Assembly: GCF_030538285.1 (NCBI RefSeq)
Contig: NZ_JAUNUG010000022.1
Location: 1 to 46,536, forward strand
Source: Corynebacterium sp.
GTDB lineage: Bacteria; Actinomycetota; Actinomycetes; Mycobacteriales; Mycobacteriaceae
Length of the DNA: 46,536 nucleotides
Direction of reading: 5' to 3'
Part shown: piece by piece, positions 34,779 to 43,866 of the stretch
How the letters are laid out: every line of letters starts with the position of its first letter
How positions within the stretch are numbered: position 1 is the stretch's first letter
Translations under genes and position numbers: made by a program
Notes under the pieces: model-generated
What the model was told of the DNA's origin: nothing
The model's database searches: none
What the model saw: only the letters and a program-made list of their open reading frames with translations

Positions 34779-35503
34779 GCACCGGCCACGTCACCCTCGT
34801 CGGCGGTGGCCCCGGCGCCTGGGACCTCATCACCCTGCGCGGCATGCGTGCCCTGCAGGACGCTGACGTCATCCTCACCGACCACCTCGGCCCCACCGAC
34901 GAGCTCGGACAACTCTGCGACACCGCAGACAAGACCGTCATCGACGTCTCTAAACTCCCCTACGGCCGCCAGGTCGCGCAGGAGGAGACCAACCGTCTCC
35001 TCATCGAGCACGCCCAGGCCGGCCGCCATGTCGTGCGCCTTAAAGGCGGCGACCCCTATGTCTTCGGCCGTGGCCACGAGGAAGTGGAGGCCTGCCGGGA
35101 ACACGCGATCCCCTGCGCCGTCATCCCCGGGGTGACCAGCGCGATCTCCGTGCCCGCCGCGGTGGGCATCCCCGTCACCCAGCGGGGCGTGGTCCACTCC
35201 TTCACGGTTGTCTCCGGCCACCTGCCCCCGGGACATCCCAATTCGCTCGTCGACTGGCCGTCCCTGGCCCGGGCGGGAGGCACGATATCTGTGATCATGG
35301 GTGTCAAGCATGTCGCCGCGATCACGCAGGCGCTTCTCGACGCCGGGCTGCCCCCGCTGACCCCAGCCGCCGTCATCCAGGAGGGCACCACCGATCAGCA
35401 GCGCAGCGTCCGCTGCACCCTGGGCACCCTGGCCCGGACGATGGAAGAGCATGGCATCTCCTCCCCGGCGGTTTACGTCATCGGCGACGTCGCCGGGCTG
35501 TGA
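34775..35503 (+). CDS. cobA: uroporphyrinogen-III C-methyltransferase (SUMT)
   Basis: 242 residues. N-terminal SAM-binding motif HVTLVGGGPGAWDLITLRGMRAL, then PYGRQVAQEETNRLL, VRLKGGDPYVFGRGHEE and PGVTSAISVPAAVGIPVTQRG: the complete set of SUMT motifs. Makes precorrin-2, the precursor of siroheme needed by CysI. No fused oxidase/chelatase or uroporphyrinogen synthase domain. Start GTG at 34775 within GTGA of the preceding gene. Convergent with the exporter gene, whose stop is one base away. The chelatase that completes siroheme is encoded at 36423-37058. Confidence 0.93.
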   Translation: MSTGHVTLVGGGPGAWDLITLRGMRALQDADVILTDHLGPTDELGQLCDTADKTVIDVSKLPYGRQVAQEETNRLLIEHAQAGRHVVRLKGGDPYVFGRGHEEVEACREHAIPCAVIPGVTSAISVPAAVGIPVTQRGVVHSFTVVSGHLPPGHPNSLVDWPSLARAGGTISVIMGVKHVAAITQALLDAGLPPLTPAAVIQEGTTDQQRSVRCTLGTLARTMEEHGISSPAVYVIGDVAGL

Positions 35504-35504
35504 G

Positions 35505-36413
35505 TTACCGCACCCGCACCTGCTGCCCCTGAGGTTCACTGCTCGAGCCCGTGACCGGCTCGCCTTGAGCGGCCCGCGCCTGGGCGGCACGCCGGTACCC
35601 CACGAAGGACAGTGCCAGACCGACGAGCACCACCAGGAGCACCCCGACCCCGCCGACGGGCAGAACCTTCGGCAGGTTGATCGCCACGAGCAGGGTTCCC
35701 ACCACCCCGCCGAGCACCGTCGGGTTAGTGCGGGTGACCAGCCAGGCAGCCAGCGGCGCGGCGATGACGCCGCCGATCAGCAGTGCCGCGACCGCGGCGA
35801 GGTTGGCCACCAGATCATCCCACAGTCCGAAGACAAATCCGAGGGTGGCGGCCGCGGTGACCAGGAACTCCGCCGTATTGACGGTGCCGACAATGCGGCG
35901 CGGCTCCGTCCGCCCCAGCGTCAGGAGGGTCGAGGTGGTCACCGGCCCCCACCCACCGCCGCCGGAGGCGTCGATGAAACCGCCGAACAGGCCGAGCCCG
36001 CCGAGGAATCCCCGGGAGTGCTCACCCCCCGATCCGCGGCGGACGCGGCCGCGGGAGAAACGCCACACGAGGTTGACACCGATGAGGCTGAGGATTGTGG
36101 CGGTGAGCGGGACAGCGGCCTCCGTCGACAGATTGGAGAGCACGGTTGCGCCGGCGAAGGCGCCGATGGCACCGGGGATGGCCAGGCGGCGGACGACTTT
36201 CCAGTCGACGTTGCCGAAGCGCCAGTGGGAGAAGCCGGACGCCAGAGTGGTGCCCAGTTCGGCAGTGTGCACGACGGCGCTGGCCTGCGCGGGACCGAGT
36301 CCGGCCAGGGCGATGAGGATGGTGGTGGAGGTGACGCCGAAGCCCATCCCGAGGCCACCGTCGACAAGTTGCGCGGCCAGTCCCGCAAGGGCGATGAGCA
36401 AAAGTGTGGTCAT
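35505..36413 (-). CDS. cysZ: TauE/SafE family sulfite/sulfonate exporter, CysZ-like
   Basis: 302 residues, about eight hydrophobic segments and the TauE start LAGLAAQLVDGGLGMGFGVTS, with a second copy of the motif in GGFIDASGGGGWGPV. In C. glutamicum the last gene of the sulfite-reduction operon encodes such a protein and is implicated in sulfate uptake; others export sulfite. The direction here is not decidable. Follows the chelatase gene by nine bases and closes the cys operon. Confidence 0.85.
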   Translation of the reverse strand: MTTLLLIALAGLAAQLVDGGLGMGFGVTSTTILIALAGLGPAQASAVVHTAELGTTLASGFSHWRFGNVDWKVVRRLAIPGAIGAFAGATVLSNLSTEAAVPLTATILSLIGVNLVWRFSRGRVRRGSGGEHSRGFLGGLGLFGGFIDASGGGGWGPVTTSTLLTLGRTEPRRIVGTVNTAEFLVTAAATLGFVFGLWDDLVANLAAVAALLIGGVIAAPLAAWLVTRTNPTVLGGVVGTLLVAINLPKVLPVGGVGVLLVVLVGLALSFVGYRRAAQARAAQGEPVTGSSSEPQGQQVRVR

Positions 36414-36422
36414 GGTGGGGTC

Positions 36423-37058
36423 CTAGGTGAGGGCAGCGCGGTAGCGCGCGGCGACGATGTCGGCCAGCGCGGCGCCGAGCGGCGGGTCGGCGCTGACGCC
36501 GGGGGTGAGCAAGCGGTCGAGGAGCAGGGCCTCGGTGACGAACAGCGGGATGAGGTGGGTCTCCCCGTAGGTCACGTCACCCGTCGCCCGGCGCACCCCC
36601 ACCTGCCGTCCGAGGCGGGCGGCCACACGCTGGGCCAACGCCCCTACTGCCTCTTCCGCCGTCGGATCGGAGGATCCGACGTGCGCGAGGGTGAGGCTGC
36701 GACCCGGCGCGGGGCGGGTGTGGGCCGCCAGGACCTCTGCGATGTCCTCGCCGGTGCCCAGGCCGCGCGCCGGAAGTAGGTCGAGCCCGCTTAACTCCTG
36801 TGCCGCCTGCAGGGCAGCGGGAACATCGTGACGCGCATGGAAGCCATCCGTGAACAGCAGCGGCACGACCACGGCGCGACGGTGGCCTGCCGCGGCGAGT
36901 GAGGCGGCGGCGTCGATAAGCGAGGGGGAATTGAATTCCAGGTGGGCGGCGCGGGCGGTGACGCCCAGCCTCTCCCCCGCGACCGCGGTGAGTCGGTCGA
37001 TGCCGGCGGCGGCGCGCGGGTGGCGGGAGCCGTGGGAGAGGGTGAGCAGGGCGGTCAT
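36423..37058 (-). CDS. cysY: sirohydrochlorin chelatase (CbiX/SirB-like)
   Basis: 211 residues, class II chelatase with two half-domains. LTLSHGSRHPRAAAGIDRL supplies the metal/tetrapyrrole His, with FTDGFHARHDVP in the middle and LAHVGSSDP opening the second half. Inserts Fe2+ into sirohydrochlorin for CysI. The start overlaps the cysN stop by one base (TGATG). Carries the motif copy at 36912-36921 in a Leu-Ile-Asp context. Confidence 0.88.
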   Translation of the reverse strand: MTALLTLSHGSRHPRAAAGIDRLTAVAGERLGVTARAAHLEFNSPSLIDAAASLAAAGHRRAVVVPLLFTDGFHARHDVPAALQAAQELSGLDLLPARGLGTGEDIAEVLAAHTRPAPGRSLTLAHVGSSDPTAEEAVGALAQRVAARLGRQVGVRRATGDVTYGETHLIPLFVTEALLLDRLLTPGVSADPPLGAALADIVAARYRAALT

Positions 37059-38326
37059 CAGCGCAGGCGGTGGCCGACCAGCCCGGCGGCGAGGGTGTCG
37101 CCGCTGGCCTGGTTGATGAGCAGGAAGGAGCCGACGGCGCCGCGGGCGGCGTAGGGCTCGACGGGGAGGTCGGCGGCGACGTCGATACGCACGTGGGCGA
37201 TGTCGTTGAGTCCGCAGGCGGCGGGGGCAATGTCGTCGGAGAGACCGTCGATATCGAGGACCCGGTCGACCGAGGTCACCCGGCCGCGCACGAGCGAAGT
37301 GCCGTAGCGCACCTTCACGGGATCCCCGGGGCGCAGGCTCCGTTCAGAAAGGCCGACGATGGTGGCGTCGAAGGAGCGGGCCGATTCCGGGCGGTCCCCG
37401 CCGGCGATGAGGTCGCCACGAATGAGGTCGATGTCATCGGCCAGGCGCAGGACCACGGAGTCCCCGGTGGCGGCCTGCTCCACCGGGCCGTCGGCGGTGT
37501 CGATGTGGGTGATAGTGCTGGTTCGGCCCTCGGGGAGGTGGACGGTGTCGCCAACGGCGACGGTGCCGGCGTCGATACGCCCGGCATAGCCGCGGTAGTC
37601 CGTGGAGTGCTCGCGGATGACGTACTGGATGGGCAGGCGGAAGCCCAGGTCATGGGCGCGTCCGCGGTGGACGTCGATGCTCTCGAGCAGCTCGAGGACA
37701 GTGGGTCCGGTGTACCAGGGCATGTGGGAGGAGGGTTCAACGACGTTGTCGCCGAGCAGAGCGGAGACGGGGATGACGTGGGCGTCCTCGACACCGACGT
37801 CTTCCGCCAGGGAGCGGAACTCCGACTCGATACCCCGGAAGACCTCCTCGGACCAGTCGACGAGGTCGATCTTGTTGACGGCCAGGAGAACGGAGCGCAC
37901 TCCGAGCAGGGCCGCGACGGTGAGGTGGCGGCGGGTCTGCTCGACGACGCCGTGGCGGGCGTCGACCAGCAGGACAACCACCTGGGACGTGGAGACACCG
38001 GTGACGGTGTTGCGGGTGTACTGCACGTGACCGGGGGTGTCGGCGAGGATGAAGGTACGGCGGTCGGTGGCGAAGTAGCGGTAGGCGACGTCGATGGTGA
38101 TGCCCTGTTCGCGTTCGGCGCGCAGGCCGTCGACCAGCAGGGAGAGATCCAGACCCGCGAAGCCGCGGTCGGCGGAGGTGCGTTCCACGGAGGCGAGGGT
38201 GTCGGCCAGGACAGAGCGGGTGTCGTGGAGGAGGCGGCCCACGAGGGTGGACTTGCCGTCGTCGACGGAGCCGGCGGTGCACAGGCGCAGCGTTTCTCGG
38301 GTGCGCAGGATGGTGGCGGTGGTCAT
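37058..38326 (-). CDS. cysN: sulfate adenylyltransferase large subunit (GTPase)
   Basis: 422 residues. EF-Tu-like GTPase with P-loop GSVDDGKST (about 18-26), DTPGH, NKID, then beta-barrel domains. It ends without an APS kinase domain, consistent with the APS-reductase route. GTP hydrolysis drives ATP plus sulfate to APS together with CysD. It overlaps cysD by one base (TGATG). Confidence 0.96.
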   Translation of the reverse strand: MTTATILRTRETLRLCTAGSVDDGKSTLVGRLLHDTRSVLADTLASVERTSADRGFAGLDLSLLVDGLRAEREQGITIDVAYRYFATDRRTFILADTPGHVQYTRNTVTGVSTSQVVVLLVDARHGVVEQTRRHLTVAALLGVRSVLLAVNKIDLVDWSEEVFRGIESEFRSLAEDVGVEDAHVIPVSALLGDNVVEPSSHMPWYTGPTVLELLESIDVHRGRAHDLGFRLPIQYVIREHSTDYRGYAGRIDAGTVAVGDTVHLPEGRTSTITHIDTADGPVEQAATGDSVVLRLADDIDLIRGDLIAGGDRPESARSFDATIVGLSERSLRPGDPVKVRYGTSLVRGRVTSVDRVLDIDGLSDDIAPAACGLNDIAHVRIDVAADLPVEPYAARGAVGSFLLINQASGDTLAAGLVGHRLR

Positions 38327-39240
38327 CAGAAGTAGCCTTCCTTCTTGCGGTCCTCCATGGCGGACTCGCTGAGACGGTCGTCGGCGCGGGTGGCGCCGCG
38401 TTCGGTGAGGGTGGAGGTGGCGATCTCGGCGATGACCTCGTCGATGGTGGAGGCCTCCGAGAGCACCGCGCCGGTGCAGGACATGTCGCCAACGGTGCGG
38501 TAGCGCACCCGCCGGATCTCGGGCTGCTCACCGGAGCGGGGCTCGCCCCAGTCGCCGGCGGTCAGCCACATGCCGTCACGCTCGAAAACCTCGCGGTCAT
38601 GGGCGAAGTAGATGGAGGGCAGTTCGATGCCGCGGGCGCCGATGTACTCCCAGATGTCGGCCTCCGTCCAGTTGGAGATGGGGAACACGCGGATGTTCTC
38701 GCCCGGCAGGTGGCCACCGTTGTAGAGGTGCCACAGCTCGGGTCGCTGGCGGCGCGGATCCCAGCCGCCGAAGGAGTCACGCACGGAGAAGACGCGTTCC
38801 TTGGCGCGGGCGCGTTCCTCATCGCGGCGGGCACCGCCGAGCACGGCCGTGTACCCCTGTTCGGCGATGGTCTCCACGAGCGGGACGGTCTGCAGCGGGT
38901 TACGCGTGCCGTCGGGGCGTTCGACGAGGTCACCGCGGTCAATCCAGTCCTGGACGTGGGCCACGCGCAGCCGGGCACCGGTGCGCTCGACGAGGCGGTC
39001 GCGGAAGTCGATCACCTCGGGGAAGTTGTGGCCGGTGTCGACGTGGAGCAGTTCGAAGGGGACGGCCGCCGGAGCGAAGGCACGGCGGGCGAGTTCGAAG
39101 ACGACGACGGAGTCCTTGCCCCCGGAGAACAGCAGCCCGATCTTGTCGAACTGGCCCGCGACCTCGCGGAGGATGTGGATGGACTCGTTTTCCAGGTCCT
39201 GCAGGTGTGGGGAGAGTCGGGTGGAAATGGCTGTGGTCAT
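38326..39240 (-). CDS. cysD: sulfate adenylyltransferase small subunit
   Basis: 304 residues. PP-loop ATP pyrophosphatase motif LLFSGGKDSVVV near residue 36, HVDTGHNFPEVI, and the conserved RRDEERARAKERVFS and WTEADIWEYI segments. Works with CysN to make APS. Start ATG at 39240 overlaps the cysH stop (ATGA). An apparent extension to 39579 is only antiphase cysH sequence. Confidence 0.96.
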   Translation of the reverse strand: MTTAISTRLSPHLQDLENESIHILREVAGQFDKIGLLFSGGKDSVVVFELARRAFAPAAVPFELLHVDTGHNFPEVIDFRDRLVERTGARLRVAHVQDWIDRGDLVERPDGTRNPLQTVPLVETIAEQGYTAVLGGARRDEERARAKERVFSVRDSFGGWDPRRQRPELWHLYNGGHLPGENIRVFPISNWTEADIWEYIGARGIELPSIYFAHDREVFERDGMWLTAGDWGEPRSGEQPEIRRVRYRTVGDMSCTGAVLSEASTIDEVIAEIATSTLTERGATRADDRLSESAMEDRKKEGYF

Positions 39241-40001
39241 GAGTGAAGTCCGCATTCTGTCTTGTTCTGACCGGCCCAACGGCCGGCGCGGGGATCCTCC
39301 CCGTCGGCGACGGGGAGTGTGCAGGTGGCGCACCCGATGGAGGGGTAGCCCTGCCGGGTGAGGGGGTGGATGATGAGGTCGCGTTCGTCGATGAACCGTT
39401 CGGTGTCCTCCATCGACCAGGTGACCAGCGGGGAGATTTTCAGGCGGCCGGTCGCGTCGAGGCTCAGTGCCGGGGCGTTGGCGCGCGTCGGGCCGTCGGC
39501 GCGCCGCAGCCCGGTGACCCACCCCGCGTAGGGGGTGAGGTTCACGGCCAGGGGTTCGACCTTGCGCATGCGACAGCACGCGGCCGGATTGTTCCGGTAG
39601 AGGTTCGCGCCGTAGGTCGCGTCCTGCTCGCCGCGGGTGAGCGTCGGCCGGGCGGTGACCAGGGTCTGCGGGTAGCGGGCGTCGACGGCGGCCGCGACGT
39701 CGAGGGTCTCCGGGAAGTGGTAGCCGGTGTCCAGGAAGAGCAGGTCAGCCTCGGGCAGGTGCCACGCGGCGAGTTCAGCGAGGACGGTGTTCTCCATGGA
39801 CAGGGTCACCGCGATCGCGCCGGGCGCGTGCTCCCGGGCCCAGGCGAGGATGGTGGCGGCGGGTGCGTCGTACAGCTCCGCGGCATGCTTATCGACGAGC
39901 CGCGCATTCTCCTCCCGCACTTCCTCCGGCAGGTCACCGGTGGTGGTGGGGCCTGGTGGGCTGAGCTGCGGGTCGCGGGCGTCGAGGTTGAGCAGGTTCA
40001 T
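39237..40001 (-). CDS. cysH: adenylylsulfate (APS) reductase
   Basis: 254 residues. The 4Fe-4S cysteines CC (AACCRMRK) and CxxC (IGCATCTLP) mark it as an APS rather than PAPS reductase. The catalytic Cys lies in KTECGLH at the C-terminus. LDTGYHFPETL is the substrate loop. Reduces APS to sulfite with thioredoxin. Overlaps cysX upstream and cysD downstream by four bases each (ATGA). Confidence 0.96.
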   Translation of the reverse strand: MNLLNLDARDPQLSPPGPTTTGDLPEEVREENARLVDKHAAELYDAPAATILAWAREHAPGAIAVTLSMENTVLAELAAWHLPEADLLFLDTGYHFPETLDVAAAVDARYPQTLVTARPTLTRGEQDATYGANLYRNNPAACCRMRKVEPLAVNLTPYAGWVTGLRRADGPTRANAPALSLDATGRLKISPLVTWSMEDTERFIDERDLIIHPLTRQGYPSIGCATCTLPVADGEDPRAGRWAGQNKTECGLHS

Positions 40002-40246
40002 CGGGTCACCTCCTGGTGGCCGTGTCGGTGCAGGGAGGCCTGGATAGCCTCGCTGGTGGAGGGGGCGGGGGCGGGGCGGTGCTCGGGGTCGTCCTGGCCG
40101 TGGTAGCGGACGGAGAAGACGCGGGTGCAGTCACGGCACAGCCAGGCGAAGTCGTCGGCTTCGTCGGGGAAGAGTTCCTCGCCGGCGCAGTACGGGCAGT
40201 GCAGCGGGTGGTTGCGGTTGGGGTTGGGGGCACGGCGGAAACTCAC
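39998..40246 (-). CDS. cysX: CysX, small ferredoxin-like electron carrier
   Basis: 82 residues from a GTG start inside the cysI stop (GTGA). Two CxxC pairs, CPYC (about 17-20) and CRDC (about 37-40), could bind one Fe-S cluster or zinc. A Pro/His-rich tail follows (GQDDPEHRPAPAP). In C. glutamicum the gene at this position is thought to pass electrons from Fpr2 to CysI. The four-Cys pattern is also compatible with a zinc ribbon. Confidence 0.85.
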   Translation of the reverse strand: MSFRRAPNPNRNHPLHCPYCAGEELFPDEADDFAWLCRDCTRVFSVRYHGQDDPEHRPAPAPSTSEAIQASLHRHGHQEVTR

Positions 40247-41916
40247 GTCAGGTCCTCCTCGGCGGCGCGCTGCACCCATTCCTGGAAGGTCTCACCTGCG
40301 GTGCGCTGCTCCTTGAAGTGGGTGACCACGCGGGTGACGTAGTCGCCGACCTCGGTGGCCAGGACCTTGTGTCCGCGCAGCTTGCGGCCGAAGTTGGCGC
40401 CGATGTTCATGGAGCCGCCGAGGTGGACCTGGAAACCTTCGACGCGGTTGCCCTCGGCGTCAGTGACGGTCTGCCCCTTGAAGCCGATGTCCGCGACCTG
40501 GGTGCGGGCGCAGGAGTTGGGGCAGCCGTTGAGGGCGATGCGGACGGGGACATCGATGTCGCCGATGCGTTCCTCGAGTTCGTCGACGAGCTCGACGGCA
40601 CGGGACTTGGTGGTGGCGTGGGCCAGTTTGCAGAACTCCAGGCCGGTGCACGAGATGATGTTGCGGCGCCATTCGCTGGGCTTCGAGTAGAGGCCGGTCT
40701 CGTCGAGGGCAGCGGCCAGGTCGGCTAAGTCGCTGCGTTCGACGTCGAGGAAGAGCAGCTCCTTTTCCGCGGTGGTGCGGATGCGGGTGATGCCGAAGCG
40801 CTCGGCGACATCGGCGATGGCGATGAGCTGCTCACCTGTCGTGTGACCGACGGTGGGTTTAACGCCGAGATAGAACTTGCCGTCCTTCTGCGGGTGGATG
40901 CCGATGTGGTCGCGGTAACCGGGGTTGATGGGCTGGTGCGGGCCGTCGATAAGCTGGTGCCCGAGGTACTCGGTTTCCAGCACCTCCCGGAACTTCTCCA
41001 CTCCCCATTCCGCCACGAGGAACTTCAGCCGCGCCCGGTTGCGCAGGCGTCGATAACCGTAGTCGCGGAAGATGCGGGCCACACCGGCCCACACGTCCGG
41101 GACCTCATCGAGCGGGATCCACGCACCGAGGGATTGCGCGAGCATCGGGTTGGTGGACAGGCCACCGCCGACGAAGCACTCGAAACCGGGTCCGTGCTCT
41201 GGGTGGACGGAACCGATGAAGGCGACGTCCTGGATTTCGTGGGTGACGTCCTGGCGCGAGTGCCCGGAGATGGCGGACTTGAACTTGCGCGGCAGGTTGT
41301 GGAATTCGGGGTTGGGCAGGTGCTCGCGCTGAATGCGCTCGATGGCCGGGGTGGCGTCGATGATCTCCTCCGCGGCAACGCCCGCCACCGGGGAGCCGAG
41401 GATGATGCGCGGCACGTCGCCGCAGCCCAGCAGGGGGCTCAGTCCCACGGTGTCTAGCTTTTCCCAGATCGCCGGAATGTCCTCGATCCGCAGCCAGTGC
41501 AGCTGGATGTTCTGGCGGTCGGTGAAGTCGGCGGTGGAGCGGGCGTAGTCGCGGGAGATCTCACCGACGGCGCGGAGACGCTCGGGGGTGACCAGGCCGC
41601 CGTCGAAACGCACGCGCATCATGAAGTACTTGTCCTGGAGCTCGGCGTCGGGCACCTGGCCGGTCAGTTCCCCGCCGAGGTCCTGTCGGCGCTGGGTGTA
41701 CAGGCCGAGCCATTTGAAGCGGGGGGCGATGTCGTCGGCGGGGATCGAGTCGAATCCCTGCTTCGAGTAGATGTCGATCACGCGGTGGTAAACGTCGAGG
41801 ACCTCACCGTCCTGTTTGACCTCCTCGACGTGGTTGAGGGGCGCGGTGCCGTCAATTTTCCACTGGCCTTCCGGCTTGCGGACCCGCTGGCGGCGCGTGG
41901 TGGTGGCCGTTGTCAT
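40243..41916 (-). CDS. cysI: ferredoxin-type sulfite reductase
   Basis: 557 residues. Siroheme/4Fe-4S motifs CTGLEFCKLA (C-x5-C) and NGCPNSCAR (C-x3-C) near residues 420-470. The N-terminal repeat includes FMMRVRFDGGLVTPERL and QNIQLHWLRIEDIP. Reduces sulfite to sulfide with electrons from reduced ferredoxin/CysX. First gene of the minus-strand operon cysI-X-H-D-N-chelatase-exporter, in which every junction overlaps except the last. A McbR-like box lies 14-29 bases upstream. It faces fpr2 across a 327-base control region. Confidence 0.96.
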   Translation of the reverse strand: MTTATTTRRQRVRKPEGQWKIDGTAPLNHVEEVKQDGEVLDVYHRVIDIYSKQGFDSIPADDIAPRFKWLGLYTQRRQDLGGELTGQVPDAELQDKYFMMRVRFDGGLVTPERLRAVGEISRDYARSTADFTDRQNIQLHWLRIEDIPAIWEKLDTVGLSPLLGCGDVPRIILGSPVAGVAAEEIIDATPAIERIQREHLPNPEFHNLPRKFKSAISGHSRQDVTHEIQDVAFIGSVHPEHGPGFECFVGGGLSTNPMLAQSLGAWIPLDEVPDVWAGVARIFRDYGYRRLRNRARLKFLVAEWGVEKFREVLETEYLGHQLIDGPHQPINPGYRDHIGIHPQKDGKFYLGVKPTVGHTTGEQLIAIADVAERFGITRIRTTAEKELLFLDVERSDLADLAAALDETGLYSKPSEWRRNIISCTGLEFCKLAHATTKSRAVELVDELEERIGDIDVPVRIALNGCPNSCARTQVADIGFKGQTVTDAEGNRVEGFQVHLGGSMNIGANFGRKLRGHKVLATEVGDYVTRVVTHFKEQRTAGETFQEWVQRAAEEDLT

Positions 41917-41929
41917 GAGATGCTCCCTA

Positions 41930-41945
41930 TATACCGATCTGTCTA
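41930..41945. promoter_or_regulatory. McbR-like box of cysI
   Basis: Minus strand TAGAC-AGATCG-GTATA matches the McbR half-sites at 9 of 10 bases. It lies 14 bases upstream of the cysI ATG, downstream of a -10-like TAACAA. Confidence 0.7.
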
Positions 41946-42175
41946 CTCAATTTGTTAGCAGTGCGCTTATCAACGTCCCGCACTCCGCCCTTCAGAGCGA
42001 TTGACAGGCAGTCAAGCAGACAACTTGGTTCACCACAACGGCCACGCCTGTAAGGGGTACCTACGAAAAGCCCATCGGCGCTGCAAACAGCATTTATGTT
42101 CGCTTTTCATTCATTGAATTGAATTGTTTTCCTCTTTTTCTCCAAGCCAGGGATGAATGAAAGAAAGCGGATTCG

Positions 42176-42203
42176 TTGCATTTCTCCGGATCCCTGCTAG
42201 TTT
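42176..42203 (+). promoter_or_regulatory. promoter of fpr2
   Basis: -35 TTGCAT (42176-42181), 16-base spacer, -10 TAGTTT (42198-42203). The McbR-like box begins three bases after the -10, covering the start point. Confidence 0.55.
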
Positions 42204-42205
42204 CA

Positions 42206-42221
42206 CAGACCAGTCAGTCTA
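42206..42221. promoter_or_regulatory. McbR-like box of fpr2
   Basis: CAGAC-CAGTCA-GTCTA, 9 of 10 half-site positions, overlapping the transcript start of fpr2. It mirrors the box of the divergent cysI operon. Confidence 0.75.
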
Positions 42222-42243
42222 GGAACCAACCCGAAAGGTCACC

Positions 42244-43644
42244 ATGAGCCATCCCACCCCTGAGACCGCCCTCCGCGTCGCCGTCATCGGCGCCGGCCCC
42301 GCCGGCATCTACGCCTCCGATCTGCTGTCGAAGAACGCCACATCGATCGGTCGCGAGATCCACATCGACCTCATCGAAAGGCTGCCCGCCCCCTTCGGCC
42401 TCATCCGCTACGGTGTCGCCCCTGATCATCCGCGCATCAAGGGCATCGTCACCTCGCTGCACAAGGTCCTCGACCGCCCGGAGATCCGCTTCCTGGGCAA
42501 CATCGAGATCGGCAAGGACGTCACGGTCGAGGAGCTGCAGGAGCATTACGACGCCATCGTGTTCGCCACCGGCGCCGACCAGGACCGGGACCTGGACATC
42601 CCGGGTGCCGACGCCGAAGGCTCCTACGGCGCGGCCGACTTCGTGGGCTTCTACGACGGCAACCCGGACTTCCCCCGCACATGGGACCTCTCTGCACAGT
42701 CCGTGGCCGTCATCGGCGTGGGCAACGTCGGCCTCGACGTCGCCCGTGTGCTGGCGAAGACCGCCGAGGAACTCAACGTCACGGAGATCCCGGAGAACGT
42801 CTACGAGACGCTGCGCACCAACCAGGCCACCGAGGTCCACGTCTTCGGACGCCGGGGCCCCGCCCAGGCAAAGTTCACCCCGCAGGAGCTCAAGGAGCTC
42901 GACCACTCCCCCACCGTCAACGTCGTCGTCGATCCGGAGGACATCGACTATGACGAGGCCAGCATCCAGGCACGCAGCAGTTCCAAGTCCCAGGATCTGG
43001 TCTGCCAGATCCTCGAGGGCTACGCCATCCGTGAGCCGAAACCCGCCCCGCATACCCTCCAAATCCATCTTTTCGAATCGCCGGTGGAGATCCTCACCCA
43101 CGAAGGCCGCGTCGTCGGCCTGCGTACCGAACGCACGGAACTCGACGGCTCCGGCCACGTCCGCGGCACTGGCACCTTCACTGACTGGCCGGTCCAGGCC
43201 ATCTACCGCGCCGTCGGCTACCGCTCCGAGCCGGTCGCCGGTGTGCCGTTCAACCACGCCGAGCACGTCATCCCCAATGACGGCGGCCGCGTTCTCCACA
43301 ACGCTGGCACCGCGGTTTCCGGCCTGTATACCACCGGTTGGGTCAAGCGCGGCCCGATCGGCCTGATCGGCAACACCAAGTCCGACGCCAAGGAGACCAC
43401 CGACCTTCTGCTGGCCGATGCCGCCGCCGGTCACCTCACCGCACCCACCGAGTCGGCCGACGCCATTCTCCAGCTTCTCGACGCCCGCGGCATCCCCGTC
43501 ACCACCTGGGAGGGCTGGCTCCGACTGGACGCCGAGGAGCGCCGCCTGGGCGAAGAATCCGGCATCGAAGGCCGCGAACGCCGCAAGATCGTCGAATGGG
43601 AGGACATGGTCTCGCACGCCCACCTGGCACCGGCCCGCGTGTAG
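42244..43644 (+). CDS. fpr2: ferredoxin/adrenodoxin-type NADP+ reductase
   Basis: 466 residues. FAD motif AVIGAGPAGIYASDLL, substrate segment PFGLIRYGVAPDHPRIKGIV and NADP motif AVIGVGNVGLDVARVL near 160, then RRGPAQAKFT. FAD C-terminal motif GLYTTGWVKRGPIGLIGNTK. The C-terminal 60 residues (LLDARGIPVTTWEGW onward) are also present in the mini-protein at 34308-34778. Transfers electrons from NADPH to ferredoxin/CysX for sulfite reduction. Ribosome site AAAGG. Confidence 0.94.
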   Translation: MSHPTPETALRVAVIGAGPAGIYASDLLSKNATSIGREIHIDLIERLPAPFGLIRYGVAPDHPRIKGIVTSLHKVLDRPEIRFLGNIEIGKDVTVEELQEHYDAIVFATGADQDRDLDIPGADAEGSYGAADFVGFYDGNPDFPRTWDLSAQSVAVIGVGNVGLDVARVLAKTAEELNVTEIPENVYETLRTNQATEVHVFGRRGPAQAKFTPQELKELDHSPTVNVVVDPEDIDYDEASIQARSSSKSQDLVCQILEGYAIREPKPAPHTLQIHLFESPVEILTHEGRVVGLRTERTELDGSGHVRGTGTFTDWPVQAIYRAVGYRSEPVAGVPFNHAEHVIPNDGGRVLHNAGTAVSGLYTTGWVKRGPIGLIGNTKSDAKETTDLLLADAAAGHLTAPTESADAILQLLDARGIPVTTWEGWLRLDAEERRLGEESGIEGRERRKIVEWEDMVSHAHLAPARV

Positions 43645-43866
43645 AGATATGTGCCCGAAAGGACGCTGATCGGCGCCCACCCAAGCCGCCACATGCGCGA
43701 ATCTGCATGATTCACTCTTCCTCTAGCGCCGCGCTGACCTGCGACAATGGCGAGGTTAGCAAATTGTTATCGCTGCGCACCCCTTCAAATTCGGCACTGT
43801 TGATGTGATGGCTGTTACCCTTAAGTACGGAAAGTTCAACAGCAAAACATAAAAAGGAGAAACACC
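43645..43866. other. intergenic region after fpr2 with possible promoter
   Basis: 222 bases. No terminator hairpin of note follows fpr2. A weak promoter for the 27-residue peptide may be TTGATG (43800-43805), 16 bases, TAAGTA (43822-43827). No operator was recognised. Confidence 0.3.

Larger units (their letters stand above)
41917..42243. promoter_or_regulatory. cysI-fpr2 divergent control region
   Basis: 327 bases without a gene. It holds McbR-like boxes at both ends, a one-mismatch copy of the window motif (GCTTATCAAC, 41965-41974), and TTGACAGGCAGTCAAGCAGAC around 42001-42021. An AT-rich segment has 10-base arms TTTCATTCAT (42105-42114) and ATGAATGAAA (42153-42162). The AT-rich dyad is a candidate site for the activator (CysR in C. 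glutamicum). Confidence 0.5.

Noticed and set aside
37070-38335. 421-codon plus-strand frame opposite cysN
   Set aside because: Shadow of a well-conserved GTPase.
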